A DNA stretch of 64,000 nucleotides from Papio anubis (GCF_008728515.1 NC_044980.1:60075590-60139589); one strand, 5' to 3'; positions 11,159 to 25,298 are shown, counted from the stretch's first letter. Numbers and translations: made by a program. The notes: generated by a model not told the origin, from the letters alone.

Positions 11159-14100
11159 CTATGGAGAAAAAAGAGATGCAATTTGTACTCTGATCAAATT
11201 TGTAAAATATTTTTCTATAGTCATCATACTTCTCTCCTGAAGTTGTCAAATCACAATTAATGCAATTATGAGCAATCAACTGGAGTGTTGGCATTTTCAG
11301 CACTCTACAGTGCTGAGGAACACCACAGGCAGCACTACACTCACAGCCTCTGGCTGCAAGCCAATAGAACACCTGCCAGTAAGAAAGAAAGGTTAAAGCG
11401 GATTTTTGTAATTGCAAGTTCCATAAAACCATCTACCATATTGTTTTGAAGCTAGAGTGGGTTGTCTGCAGATTGCTGCTACTTCTGCAAAGTGCAAATA
11501 GGTAGCTTCTTATTTCCAATCTCCTTTGAACCTGTGGGAATAGGGTTTTGTTACAGACACAGACTGTATTTTATACTTCTGAGCTATAGGCACTATTTGG
11601 AGTTGCTTTAACACAGGTTCTTGTTAAAGAAGAAAAGATCATGTAATACAACAGTGGGAATAAAATTGATATTACATATTTCTCCAAATTGTATACCAGC
11701 AAATTAGCATGGCTAAAATACAAATATTTTTAGATGATTTTACAAAAGGCTAAATAAATCTCTCAATAGAAAGCTTTCCTAATGCTGGTCAGATTTATTC
11801 TATACCATGCTGCATTATAACTCAATACAAAAGACTGAGTCCATAATGTTGCATATTTAAAAATATTACATTTAGAATCCTGTCAATATTGATATAAACA
11901 TTTATTTTAAGCATTTTTGGTATATCCTTGTAAACATTTTTAAAACCAAAAGTATTTAAAGTTTCTAAAGTGAGAGTAAAAAATAAATGTAAAAGGCTAA
12001 AAATTTTTATTTGCTTCTGTTTTATGCTGGAAGCGGAAAGCTTTACAGTTAAAAAGTAAAGTTTCATAAACTACAGTGAAATCCAAGTTGTAAAAGTTCT
12101 CTTTTATTGTATATAACGATTAGTCAATATTAGTAGGGTAGAGGGTTAGTAAATAATCCCATTTTTACTTATCAATCACCAGACCAAAATGTATTTTCAT
12201 GGAAAAATATTATAACCAGCCATATCACTGGGTTGTTGAACTCATTAAAATTTCTGGAGATGCCCTGTGTCTATCTTTAGAATTTCAAACTCTTCATCCT
12301 GCTCATTTTACATTTGAGCAAAGGGATTTTCTTTTCCTCTTGCATAAACTTCTCTTCTGACCATTCACACATTCATCCTCTCTGTTTCTTCTTTTGCAAT
12401 TAGCAAGCCATGGGACTGCAATGCTTGGAACACCCTTGAATGTAAGATATAGAGAGGGTACTAATGTACTCACCAAAGCACTATAAAGTATATTCTTGGT
12501 GTCACAGTCAATTTATCTTGCGATCATAGTGTGTTATGCCTATTGTTAAATAGCCACAACCCTTTCTAGCTGTCTTCAAGAAAACGTAAAGGAAGACTTT
12601 TCATGGTAATGCAGATACAGATGTTTCAATAGAATCTATTTCTAAATCTCCAAGTTCCACAGTGCCCTTCCTAAAACTGGTCTACCAGTTTGCTGAACAC
12701 TTATCATATGCCCAGGTATAGTGCCATATACTGGGAATAGAAAGATAAATAAGTTACTTTTGGTCTATTTTGGAAAACAAAAGACAAGTGATAAATTACA
12801 GAGAAATCTGGAAAAAAGATTAAATAAAATAAATGTAAAAATAGTTAGATTTACACTATGCAACCAGTATTTGTTAACGACTATCATGATGATTACTGCC
12901 ATAACCTACTTAAATACAAAATATAGAAATACAGACAAAACAGTGAATACACATAGAAAACTAGGAAACAGCTTCATATAGGACATGCATCTGAAACAGG
13001 TCTTAAAGTTTAAGCCAGATTAAAACAAAGAAAAGTAAAAGCATTCCAAGTAGAGAATAGAGTATTCAAAGGAACAAAGTCTAGAAAGAGTATTGCATAC
13101 TGAAGAACTATGAGAATTTCAGAGAGGCTGAAATATTGAATGTTAAACCAGATTTGTTTTTCTTATAGACAAAAGCAACTTAGAAAATAGTTTGTATAGT
13201 AGAAAAGAATTTTTTCAAAGTATGACTATTATACAGATTGCTTATATATACATATAAATCTGGAAGGATAACAGTGGGTATCTAAGGGAGAGGTGAGAGA
13301 GTATGGAGAATATACATACATATATAAATTTCTGTACAACCAACTTTAATCAGAAAGTCTTTCAGCTAGGCCTGTCTCTGATGATAAACAAAAGAGAAAC
13401 TTGATAATTAGCCAATGAATGTCTAATGAATGTTAAAAATGTGTTTTTCATTGCACTGAAGGAAAAAATTAATGGTGTTCCAGATCTGTAGATTGGCCAA
13501 AATATTTCAGAAACATTGCCCCACTTTGCATGAACCCATACAAAAACCCAGCAAGCATTGCAGGATGTACACTTAGGTAACACATCTGAGATTTGTCCTG
13601 TATGTTCACTCAATGGTTTGGAGTATTAGAGTACCTGATGACAAATATAAGGGTAATAAAAAATTCATATACATATTGAGTGCACTCTTCATGCAAAGTA
13701 TTGTCAGAGCACCTAAATAACAGAGTTGGAATGTCGTCAAGCTTATAAAAAAAGGAATATGAAATATTTGTGCCTTCTTGCTTATTTTACGAATATTTAT
13801 ATTTATAATGGAATTTGATCTAAAACTTCCCTTCATTATAACTGATAACCTTTATCCACCAAATCCTAAGGTTTTGCCTGAACATAGCTTAGGACAGTTT
13901 GCAACAATAAAAATTCCAGATTGATAAATGGAAGACATGACGAGGTAATAAAAAAAAAAACTTATATGTGGCTTTATCTACCATGATACCTACTTCTAAT
14001 AGATTTATCTTCTTTAGGCCATTCCTATAATTGCCTTTCCTTAATGTGTACCATGGAATAGTAGAAACAGACTGTGGGCAGAAAAAGACTTCAGTCATGG

Positions 14101-15559
14101 ATTTTAAAATTACACCATCTTATCCATGAATTACATAGAATCAAGTTGTATTTATATTATAAATTGGGAATAATAAATCTGAAACATTAAAGTTTCTACT
14201 GAAGGTAATCTTATTCAACTATATTGAATTTCTATTCAAATATAGAATTGATGAATACAAATATTTTTTCACACTTTGTGTATACTTGCTCAATATCATG
14301 TTACCTACACGTAACAAAATGTTCAGCAGAAGTGCAAGGTAATCATTTGAGACATTTTTTAAAACTCAAAATTACTTTTAGTCTACTATTTACATATTTT
14401 ATAAACTTACTATTATCTCATATTTTACCTTTTTCAATTTCTTTTTTGTGGGATATTTCTTATTCTATTCATTCTCTTATTCCTATTTTCCTTCTTCATG
14501 TATAAATTCCTGATTCCTTTCCCAGAAACTATTTTCTGTGCTGTCAGCCCCATATTGCTTACAAATGTAAAAAATCTTGAGAAATCACTTAATTCAAGCT
14601 GTACTACACTTAAGTCATTGTCTCTTAAAGTAGGCCAAATATGAGCCAGCTTATTTCAGTTCCTCGATATAACTCTCAGTTGTCTCCCATCTTATCTTTA
14701 AATAGCATTTTTAAATTTTATGCCATAATAATAATCTTCACTAACTTCACACCCTCTTTCTTTCTTTTACCTTTCTCATTTTTACTTTGCATCACATTCA
14801 CTCTACATCCCATCAACTCTCTGCCATACTGTAGGTTTGCCTTATTTTCCTCCAGATCTGAACCACTTCAGAAAAATTACAAAGAAAAATAATGCAAGGA
14901 GTCTGGCTTTATCCCAAATATATAATTGGTATACTTTTAGGACTTTTATTGCAGCAGTACAAATTGAAAAAGAGAAGATTGAGGAAAAGGAATTCTGATT
15001 GCTTACTCTCAACACCCTTTACAAAAATCAGTCACTACTAAATCCTTACCAACCCACAGGTGGCAGGAGCCCCCAAACTTGGGCCTGTGATCCTGTCTTC
15101 AGACTAGGCTAAGAAGTACACTGGAATGCTAAGAAGTAAAAGAAAAGCTGAAATAAAATTGGAAAATGTCCATTATTCTGAATTAGGATAGAAAAATAGC
15201 ACCTTATCCCTATGGTACTTTTTTGGTTTTCTTTTCGTGAAAGTGTAATAAAGGCTTCAGGTCAGACGAAAAAGAATTAAGAAAGATGGTCATAGGGAAT
15301 CTACATAAAGCCCAGGACTTTAGGGAAATTAGGGTTCCACTTTTGAGTAAGCAGATGAATGCATATGTTGCCATTCTTTTATCCTAAATTCATAATGAGG
15401 TTGGACAATTGAGCAAGATCAAAACTAGAGAATTTGGTTGAGACTATAACATAGGATACTTTTCGGGTATGGATATTTTCAACTCTTTAATTTTCTGGTA
15501 ACTTTTGCCTAGGCATGACTATCAGAGAAACTGACCAAAACACATGATTAAGTTGCATT
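11159..15559. other. Intron upstream of the 44-bp exon
   Basis: Mostly unique intron sequence apart from the L2 fragment at 12690-13130. Minus-strand frames at 11822-12067, 13362-13613, 13606-13836 and 13889-14098 have no recognisable product and no ADAMTS wording; I regard them as chance frames in AT-rich DNA. Confidence 0.55.
12690..13130 (+). mobile_element. L2 LINE 3'-part fragment, sense
   Basis: gctgaacacttatcatatgcccaggtatagtgccatatactgggaatagaaagataaataag matches the L2 tail (gcacttactatgtgccaggcactgtgctaggcgctgggaatac). Around 13030-13110 the stretch gcattccaagtagagaatag...aaaggaacaaagt also fits an L2-like region. Confidence 0.65.
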
Positions 15560-16260
15560 TTAAGATCTCCAAAATATAGCATTACCTTCCACCACCAGCA
15601 GACATGCTTCCAGGGCAGCCAAGCAGCCCTTTGCCTGAATCCTAAGCCTAAAAAGCAGCCCCATGGACTGCCCCTGAAAGACACGCCCTCCCAGCCAGCC
15701 AAGCAGCTGTGTGCCTGGGCCCAGAGCCAGGACTACAGCCCCATGGGCCACCTGCAGCAGACACCCACCCAGGCCAGCCAAGAAGTCATGTGACCACATC
15801 CCAGGCCTAAGAAACAGCCATGTGGGCCACCCCTGGGAAACATGCCCCTAAGCTAACCAAGGAGCTATGTAGCTGTGTCCTATGCAAGATAAACAGCCTG
15901 TAGTCTGCCCCCAGCAGACATGCCACCAGGCCAGCTGAACATCCTTATGCCTGCGTCACAGGCCTGAGAAATAGCCCTGTGGGCCAACCCTGGCAGACAC
16001 ATCCCCATGCCAGCCAAGCAGCTGTGCACTCATGTCCTGGACCTGAGAAATAGCCCTCCAAGCGACTCTTGGCAGGCACACCCCCAGGCTGTCTAAGTAA
16101 CTGCATGCCTGTGTTTCCAATCAGAGTAATAGCACGATGGCCCTAAACCTAGTGAGTCAGACCGCAAGCTAGCCAACCCACCATGTGAACACATTTCTGA
16201 CCTGAGAAATAGCCCAGCAAGCCCACCCCTGGCAAAGCTATGCCACCATCAAAGCAAATT
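15560..16260 (+). repeat. 79-bp tandem monomer array at the 5' end of an old L1
   Basis: About eight and a half copies of a GC-richer unit, roughly 'gcagacatgccaccaggccagccaagcagctgtgtgcctgtgtcccaggcctgagaaatagcccTgtgggccacccctg'. The aligned unit marks fall at 15599, 15679, 15759, 15838, 15916, 15995, 16074, 16159 and 16235, giving spacings of 76-85 bp, mostly 79. It directly precedes the L1 leader and ORF1 remnants. The minus-strand frames at 15487-15799 come from this repeat. Confidence 0.9.
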
Positions 16261-19255
16261 CTCTCAGCCTAGGTCACTGAGAAATTCACAAATACCACTA
16301 ATGTGAATTACAGCTGAAGAAACTACACACAGACAATACTACTGTGTCTATCTAGAACCAAGGCCAACAGACCCTACCAAACTGACACCCCAAGATCTAC
16401 TTATATGGATTAATCTTTCCCTATGAAACCTACTCCATAAAATTAGAAGAGGTAGCTTTTCTACCAGTTGCACAGAAATAAATATGGGAACATGTCAATC
16501 ATAAAAAAAGGGAAAAAAAAGGTAACCCACAAAGAAAAACAATAATTCTTCAGTAACAGAAACCAAATCATAAGGAAATATATGACATGCCAGAAAAAGA
16601 ATTCAAAAAAATAATCTTAAGGAAAGTGAGATATAATATAGACAATTTAATGAAATCAGAACAATTAATGATTTGAATGAGAAGTTCAATAGAGATAAAT
16701 ATCAAATAAAAAATAGAAGAAAAGAGAAACACTAGAACAGAAGAATTAAATGAAGGAAATAAATACAATCAAGAGTTCAGCAACAGACTAGATCAAGAAG
16801 AAGAAAGATCTTCCAAACAAAAAGACAGGTATTTTGAAATAACACAGGCAGAAAAAGTAAAGAAAGAAAAAAGAATAAAAAAGAATGAAGAAAGCCTATA
16901 GAATTTATGAAACACCAATAAGTTAACAAAAGTTGTATTATGAGCTTTCAGAAGGAGAAAAGAAGGAAAAAAGTGAGGAAACCATATTTTATGAAAGAAT
17001 AACAGAAAACTACCAAAGACTTGGGAAAGAGATGGACTTCCAAAGTCTTAGGAGAGAGTGCAGAAAGCTCGAATAACTCTAAATGGATTTACTCCAAACA
17101 AATCCTTTCCAAGGCACATATAGTCAAATTGTCAAAAGTCAAAGCAAAGAATTTTAAAAGCAACAAGAGAAAAGTGTCAAGTCATATATAAACAAATCAC
17201 CATTAGACTAACAGCTAATTTCTCTGCAGAAACCTTATAGACCAGGAGAGAATAAGAAGGTGTATTTAAAATACTGAAAGAAAAAAAAAACTATTCCACC
17301 AAAGAATATTATACCCAGCAAAGCTATTCTTCAGAAATTAAAAAAAAAAAAATTATTTCACAGACAAGCAAAAACTAAGGAACTTTTGTAACACTAGCCT
17401 GGCCTTACAAGACATGCTCAGGGAAGTCTTACATCTGGAAATCAAAAAATAATAACCACCATCATGAACACATGTAGAATTATAAAACTCACTGGTCAAG
17501 TAAATACACAAAGAATAAAGAGAAAGGAATCAAACCTCAGCACTACAGAAAACCACCCAATGGCAAAAGTAAACAATAAGAGAGGAAGGAAGGAGGAAAT
17601 GATAAACAAAATAACTGGAAAAAGATCAATAAAATGACAGGAATAAATTCTTATCTCTTAATAGTAACCTAGAATGTAAATGGATTAAATTCCCCATTGA
17701 AAAGATATAAATTGACTAAATAAGATTTTTTTTTTTAAAAAGAAAGGACCCAATATAATTTATCTGCAAGAAATGCATCTCACCTGTAAAGATGCATAGA
17801 GACTGAAAGTAAAGGGATAAAAACAGGCATTCCATGCAAACAGAAACCAAAAGAGAGCAGGTATACCTTTATTTATATCAGATAAAACAAACTTGAAATT
17901 AAAAGCTGTAAAAATAGACAAAATAATATTTAATAAATAATAAAGGGATCAATTCAGCAAGGGAATATAACAATCATAAATATATATGCACCCTACACAG
18001 GAACACCCAGATATATAAAGCAAATATTATCAGATCTAAAGAGAGAGATAGGCTGCAATAATATGTCACTCTCAGCATTGGACAGATCATCTAGACAGAA
18101 AATCAACAAGGAAACATCAGATGTTCAAGAAGAACATCCAAAACTATACAAATATACGAAATTAAACAACATGCTCCTGAATGACCAATGGGTGAAGGAA
18201 GAAATTAAGAATAAAATTTAAAAATTCCTTGAAACAAATAAAAATAGAAACACAACATACCAAAACCTATAGGACACAGCAAAAGCAATATAAGAGGAAA
18301 GCTTATAGCAATAAATGCATAAATCAAAAAACTAGAATGATTTCAAATAAACAACTTAACAATTAATCTCAAGAAACTAGAAAAATAAGAAAAACCCAAA
18401 CCCCAAATTAGTAGAAGAAATAATGTAATCAGAGCAACAATAAATGAAAATGAAACTAAAAAATATGAGATCGATAAAACAAAAAGGTGGTTTTTTGAAA
18501 AGATAACGAAAACTGACAAACCATTTGCTAGACTAAGAAGAAAAGAGAGAAGACCCAAATAAATAATATCTCAGAAATTTAAAAAAGTGATGTCACAACA
18601 GATACCACAGAAAAATAAAGGGTCATTAGAGACTACTGTGAACAACTATATTCCAATAAGTGTGAAAACCTAGAAGAAATGGATAAACTCCTGGACACAT
18701 GCAACTTTCCAAGGTTGACCAAAAAGAAACAGAAAACCTGAACAGACCAATTATAAGCAAAGAGATTGAATCAATAATAAAAAGTCTTCCAAGAAAGAAA
18801 AGTCCTAAACCAGACGACTTCACCACTGATTTCTAACAAATCTTCTAAGAAGGATAATTCTTCTCAAACTACTCCAAAAAATTGAAGCAGAGGGAAATCT
18901 TTTCTAACTCATTCTAAGAGGCCACCATAACTCTGATACCACCAGACAAGGAGACAACAAGAAAAGGAAACTCCAGGCCAATATCCCTGATAAATATAGA
19001 CAGAAAAATCCTCAATAAAATACTGGTAAACCAAATACAACAGCACATCAAAAAGATAATACATCACAATCGAGTGAGAAATATCACAGGAATGCAAGGA
19101 TGGTTCAACATATGCAAATCAATAAATGTCATATATAACATGAATAGAATGAAGGAAAAAACCCATATCATCATCTCAATAGATGCAGAAAAAGCATTTG
19201 ATAAAATTCAACATTGCCTAATGATAAAACCTCATAATAAATTAGATATAGAAGG

Positions 19256-19614
19256 TGTATTAGTTCATTTTCACACTACTGACACAGACATACCCAAGAC
19301 TGGGCAATTTATCAAAGAAAGAAGTATAATGGACTCATAGTTCCATATGGCTGGGAAGGCCTCACAATCATGGTGGAAGGTGAAAGGCGTGTCTCACATG
19401 GTGGCAGACAAGAGAAGAGGGCTTGTGTACAGAAACTCCCCTTTATGAAACCATTAGATTTCATGAGACTTACTCACTATCACAAGAATAGCATGGGAAA
19501 GACTCGCCCCCATGTTTCACTTACCTCCCACCAGGTCCCTCCCATAACAGGTGGGAATTGTGGGGGCTAAAATTCAAGATGAGATTTGGGTGGGGACACA
19601 GCTAAATCATATGA
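19256..19614 (-). mobile_element. MST-type MaLR solo LTR, antisense
   Basis: Starts tgtattagttcattttcacactactgacacagacatacccaagactggg and ends gagatttgggtggggacacagctaaatcatatga, the reverse complement of an MST LTR. Perfect 5-bp target duplication gaagg at 19251-19255 and 19615-19619, which fixes both ends. Confidence 0.95.
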
Positions 19615-19861
19615 GAAGGAAAGTACCTCAACATAATAAAGGCCATATGTGACAAACCCACAGCCAAAATCATATTTAACAGAGAAAAGAAGAAGGCTTT
19701 TCCTCTAAAATCTAAAACAAGACAAGCATGCCTATTCTCACCACTCTTGCTCAACATAGTACTAGAAGTCCTAGCCAGAACAATAAAGGAAGAAAGGGAA
19801 ATGAAGAGCATCCAAATTGGAAAGAGGATGTCAAATTGCCCCTGTTTGTGGATGACATAAT

Positions 19862-22800
19862 CTTTTTTCCCCTTTAAATTATTTTACTTTAAGTTCTAGG
19901 GTACATGTGCACAACGTGCGGGTTTGTTACATATGTATACATGTGCCATGTTGGTGTGCTACACCTGTTAACTCATCATTTACATTAGGTATATCTCCTA
20001 ATACTATCCCTCCCCCTGCCCCTGATGCCCCAGCGTGTGATGTTCCCCAGCCAGTGTCCATGTGTCCTCATTGTTCAATTCCCACCTATAAATGAGATCA
20101 TGCAGTGTTTGGTTTTCTTTTCTTGTGATAGTTTGCTCAGAATGATGGTTTCCAGCTGCATCCATGTCCCTACAAAGGACATGAACTCATCCTTTTTTAT
20201 GGCTGCATAGTATTCCATGGTGGATATGTGCCACATTTTCTTAATCCAGTCTATCATTGATGGACATTTGAGTTGGTTCCAAGTCTTTGCTATTGTGAAT
20301 AGTGCTGCACTAAACACACGTGTGCATGTGTCTTTATAACAGCATGATTTATAATCCTTTGGGTATATGCCCAGTAATGGGATGGCTGGGTCAAATGGAA
20401 TTTCTAGTTAAACATCCTTGAGGAATCGCCACACTGTCTTCCACAACGGTTGAACTAGTTTACGGTCCTACCAACAGTGTAAAACCATTCCTATTTCTCC
20501 ACATCCTCTCCAGCACCTGTTGTTTCCTGACTTTTTAATGATTGCCATTCTAACTGGTGTGAGAGGGTATCTCCTTGTGGTTTTGATTTGCAGTAATCTG
20601 ATGGCTAGTGATGATGAGCATTTTGTCATGTGTCTGTTGGCTGCATAAATGTCTTCTTTTGAGAAGTGTCTGTTCATATCCTTCACCCACTTTTTGATGG
20701 GGTTGTTTGATTTTTTCTTGTAAATTTGTTTAAGTTCTTTTTGATTCTGGATATTAGCCCTTTGTCAGATTGGTAGATTGTAAAAATTTTCTCCCATTCT
20801 GTAGGTTGCCTGTTCACTCTGATGGTAGTTTCTTTTGCAGGTTGTTCAGTTTCCACGAAGTTTAGTGTTTGACTGAGTTTCTTAAATCCTTCTCTTCTTT
20901 TACATTTGCTGAGGAGTGCTTACTTCCAACTATGTGGTCAATTTTGGAATAAGTGCAATGTGGTGCTGAGAAGAATGTATGTTCTGTTGATTTGGGTTGG
21001 AGAGTTCTGTAGCTGTCTATTAAGTCCACTTGGTGCAGGGCTGAGTTCAGTTCCCGGATATCCTTGTTAATTTTCTATCTCATTCATCTGTCTAATATTG
21101 ATAGTGGGGTATTGAAGTCTCCTGTTATTATTGTGTGGGAGTAAGTCTCTTTTTAGGTCTCTAAGGACTTGTTCTATGAATCTGGGTGTTCCTGTATTGG
21201 ATGCATATATATTTAGGATAGTTAGCTCTTCCTGTTGAATTGATCCCTTTAGGATTATGTAATGGCCTTCTTTGTCTCTTTTGATCTTTGATGGTTTAAA
21301 GTCTGTTTTATCAGAGACTAGGATTGCAACCCCTGCCTTTTTTTGTTTTCCATTTGCTTGGTAGATCTTCCTCCGTCCCTTTATTTTGAGCCTATGTGTA
21401 TCTCTGCATGTGAGATGGGTCTCCTGAATACAGCACACTGATGGGTCTTGACTCTTCATCCAATTTGGCAGTCTGTGTCTTTTAATTGGAGCATTTAGCC
21501 CATTTACATTTAAGGTTAATATTGTTAGGTGTGAATTTGATCCTGTCATTAGGATGTTAGCTGCTTATTTTGCTCATTATTTGATGCAGTTTCTTTCTAG
21601 TATCAATGGTCTTTACAAGTTCGCATGATTTTGCAGTGGCTGGTACCAGTTGTTCCTTTCCATGCTTAGTGCCTCCTTATGGAGCTCTTGTAAGACAGGC
21701 CTGGTGGTGACAAAATCTCTCAGCATTTACCTGTCTGTAAAGGATTTTATTTCTCCATCACTTATGAAGCTTAGTTTTGCTGGATATGAAATTCTGGGTT
21801 GAAAATTCTTTTCTTTAAGGATGTTGAATATTGGCCCCCCACTCTTCTGGCTTGTAGAGTTTCTACCGAGAGATCCGCTGTTAGTCTGATGGCTTCCCTT
21901 TGTGGGTAACCCGACCTTTCTCTCTGGCTGCCCTTAACATTATTGCCTTCACTTCAACTTTGATGAATCTGACAATTATGTATCTTGCAGTTGCTCTTCT
22001 CAAGGATTATCTTTGTGGCGTTCTCTGTATTTCTTGAATTTGAATGTTGGCCTGCCTCACTAGGTTGGGGAAGTTCTCCTGGATGATATCCTGAAGAGTG
22101 TTTTCCAACTTGGTTCCATTCACCCCGTCACTTTCAGGTATATCAATCAGATGTAGATTTGGTCTTTTCACATAGTCCCATATTTCTTAGAGGCTTTGTT
22201 CATGTCTTTTTACTCTTTTTTCTCTAAACTTCTTTTCTTGTTTCATTTCATTCATTTGATCTTCCGTCACTGATACCCTTTCTTCCATTTGATCAAAGCG
22301 GCTACTGAAGCTTGTGCATGTATCATGTAGTTCCTGTGCATTGGTTTTCAGCTTCATCAGGTTATTTAAGGACTTCTCTACACTGTTTATTCTAGTTAGC
22401 CATTCATCCAATCTTTTTTCAAGGTTTTTAGCTTCTTTGCAATGGTTTCAAACATCCTCCTTTACCTCGGAGAAGTTTGTTATTACCGATCGTCTGAAGC
22501 CTTCTCCTCTCGACTTGTCAAAGTCATTCTCTGTCCAGCTTTGTTCCATTGCTGGCGAGGAGCTGCATTCCTTTGGAGGAGAAGAGGGACTGGGATTTTT
22601 AGAATTTTCAGCTTTTCTGCTCTGTTTTCTCCCCATCCTTGTGGTTTTATCTACCTTTGGTCTTTGATGATGGTGACGTACAGATAGGGTTTTGGTGTGG
22701 ATGTCCTTTCTGTTTGTTAGTTTTCCTTCTAACAGTCAGGACTTTCAGCTGCAGGTCTGTTGGAGTTTGCTGGAGGTCCACTCCAGACCCTGTTTGCCTA

Positions 22801-23619
22801 GGTACCCCCGGTAGAGGCTGCAGAACAGCAAATGTTGCTGTCTAATCCTTAATCTGGAAGCTTCATCTCAGAGGGGCACCTGGCCTTATGAGGTGTCATT
22901 TGCCCCCCCTACTGGGAGGTGTCTCCCAGTTAGGCTAATCGGGGGTCAGAGACCCACTTGAGGAGGCAGTGTGTCCGTTCTCAGATCTCAAACTCCATGC
23001 TGGGAGAACCACTACTCTCTTCAAAGCTGTCAGACAGCGATATTTAAGTCTGCAGAAGTTTCTGCTGCCTTTTTTTCAGCTACGCTCTGCCCCTAAAGGT
23101 GGAGTCTACTGAGGCAGGCAGGGCTCCTTGAGCTGCAGTGGGCTCCACCCAGTTTGAGCTTCTGGGCTGTTTTGTTTACCTACTCAAGCAATGGCAGACT
23201 CCCCTCCCCTAGCCTGGCTGCTGCGTTGCAGTTGGATCTCAGACTGCTGTGCTAGCAAGTGAGCAAGGCTCCGTGGGCTTGGGACCCTCCAAGCCAGGCG
23301 CAGGAGATAATCTCCTGGTGTGCCGTTTGCTAAGGCTGTTGGAAAAGTGCAGTATTAGGGTGGGAGTGTCCTGATTTTCCAGGTGCAGTCTGTCATGGCT
23401 TCCCTTTGCTAGGAAAGGGAATTCTCGGATCCCTTGTGCTTCACTGGTGAGGTAATGCCCTGCCCTGCTCTGTGGGCTGCACCCACTTGTTAGGCAAGCC
23501 CCAGTGAGATGAACCCAGTACCTCAGTTGGAAATGCAGAAATCACCCTTCTTCTGCGTCGTTCATGCTGGGAGCTGCAGACTGGAGCTGTTCCTATTTGG
23601 CCATCTTGGTGCCACCCTC
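19862..23619 (-). mobile_element. L1PA (primate L1), antisense, intact 5' end, internal deletion
   Basis: From 3' to 5' on the plus strand: short A-tail (tttttt), 3'UTR (ttctagggtacatgtgcacaacgtgcgggtttgttac), ORF2 3' part to about 20845, an internal deletion of roughly 2 kb, ORF2 endonuclease region (21067-21549 minus: SNSHLTILTLNVNGLNAPIK is the recognisable N-terminus, with EN residues following), ORF1 coiled-coil remnant near 22187-22411, and about 1.1 kb of GC-rich 5'UTR ending at ggccatcttggtgccaccctcc, the normal L1PA start reversed. Total 3.76 kb against 6 kb for a full copy. Not competent. It lies in the same orientation as ADAMTS6. Confidence 0.93.
22450..23619 (-). promoter_or_regulatory. 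L1PA 5'UTR (internal promoter region), host-gene sense
   Basis: Apparently full-length 5'UTR of the antisense L1PA, including the 5' terminal region that carries the YY1 site in L1 (reverse ggccatcttgg at 23599-23609, i.e. CCAAGATGGCC on the minus strand). In active L1s this region drives sense transcription and a divergent antisense promoter. Activity here is inference only; the element is old and internally deleted. Confidence 0.6.
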
Positions 23620-24316
23620 CGAAATAATATTATATATAGAAAACTTAAAGACTCTACCAAAAATCCTCTTAGATCTGATATACAAATTCAGTAAAGTTAC
23701 AGAATACAAAATTAATATACAAAAATCAGTAGCATTTCTATACATAAATGAACTAGTTGAAAAAAAAATCCAGAAGACAATTCCATTTACAATAGCTACA
23801 AATAAAGTAAAATACTTAGGAATAAATGTAACCAAGGAGGCAAAAAACCTCTACAAGGACAACTACAAAACACTGATGAAAGAAACTGAAGAGGATACAA
23901 ACCAATGGAAAGATATTCTGTGGTCATGAATCAGAAGAATTAATACTGCTAAAATGACCATACTACCCAAATCAATCTACAGATTCAATGTAATTCCTTT
24001 AAAAACACCAACATTCTTCACAGAAAACAAAAACCCTAAAATGTGTAAGAAACCACAAAAGACCCTGAACAGACACAACAATCATAAGCAAAAAGAACAA
24101 AGATGGAGGCATCATACTACCAGACCTCAAAATACATTACAAAGTTGCAATAACCAAAACAACATGGTACTGACATTAAAAACAGACGTATAGACCAATG
24201 GAACAGAATGGAGAACACAAAAATTAATCCACATGTATACAGCCAATTGATTTTTGACAAAGGTGCCAAGAACATTCATTGGGCAAAGGACAGTATCTTC
24301 AATAAATGGTGCTGGG

Positions 24317-24815
24317 CGTATGTTTATTGTGGTACTACTCACAATAGCAAAGACTTGGAATCAACCCACATGTCCATCAGTGACAGACTGGATTAAGAAA
24401 ATGTGGCACATATACACCATGGAATACTACGCAGCCATAAAAAAGGATGAGTTCGTGTCCTTTGTAGGGACATGGGTGCAGCTGGAAACCATCATTCTCA
24501 GCAAACTATCACAAGAACAGAAAACCAAATACTGCATGTTCTCACTCATAGGTGGGAATCAAACAATGAGATCACTTGGACACAGGAAGGGGAACATCAC
24601 ACACTGGGTCCTATTGTGGGGAGGGGGGAGGGGGGATGGATAGCATTAGGAGATATACCTAATGAAAATGACAAGTTAATGGGTGCAGCACACCAATATG
24701 GCACGTGTATACATATGTAACAAACCTGCACGTTGTGCACATGTACCCTAGAACTTAAAGTATAATTAAAAAAATAAATAAATAAAATAAAATAAAATAA
24801 ATAAATAAATAAATA
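24317..24815 (+). mobile_element. 5'-truncated L1PA 3' end, sense, inside the old L1
   Basis: Holds the last part of ORF2 (tggcacatatacaccatggaatactacgcagccataaaaaagg) and the 3'UTR with its G-rich tract at 24616-24636, ending in an (AAATA)n-type tail. Exact 16-bp target duplication aataaatggtgctggg at 24301-24316 and 24816-24831. Classic target-primed reverse transcription product of about 0.5 kb. Confidence 0.96.
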
Positions 24816-25298
24816 AATAAATGGTGCTGGGAAAACCAGATAACCATATGCAAAAGAATGAAACCAGACCCCCCTTTTATATAGAGTTGATTTCACTCTA
24901 CATAAAAATCAACTCAAAATTGATCAAAAACCTAAATGTAATATCTGAAACATTAAAACTTCTAGAAGAAAACATAAGGGAAATGCTTCCGGACACTGGT
25001 CTGAGAAAAGAATTTTTATAAATAAAACCTGAAAAGCACAGGCCACAAAAGCAAAACTAAACAAATGAAATTATACCAAACTAAAAAGCTTCTGCAGAGC
25101 AAAAGAAGCAATCAATAGAATAAAACACCCACCTACACAATGGGAGAAAATATTTGGAGACTACTCATCTGACAGGAGATTAATACCATACCTACAATAT
25201 ATAAGAAATTCAAACATCTCAACAGCAAAAGTACAAACAATCCAATTAAGGAATGGGCAAATAATCTGAACAGACATTTCTCAAAAAAAGACATTGGA

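Noticed and set aside
11094..11432. 112-codon minus frame over the 44-bp exon
   Set aside because: Runs through intron on both sides and reads a different frame from the exon.
21067..21549. 160-codon minus frame starting MTGSNSHLTILTLNVNGL
   Set aside because: This is the endonuclease N-terminus of L1PA ORF2 in a deleted copy, not a host gene.
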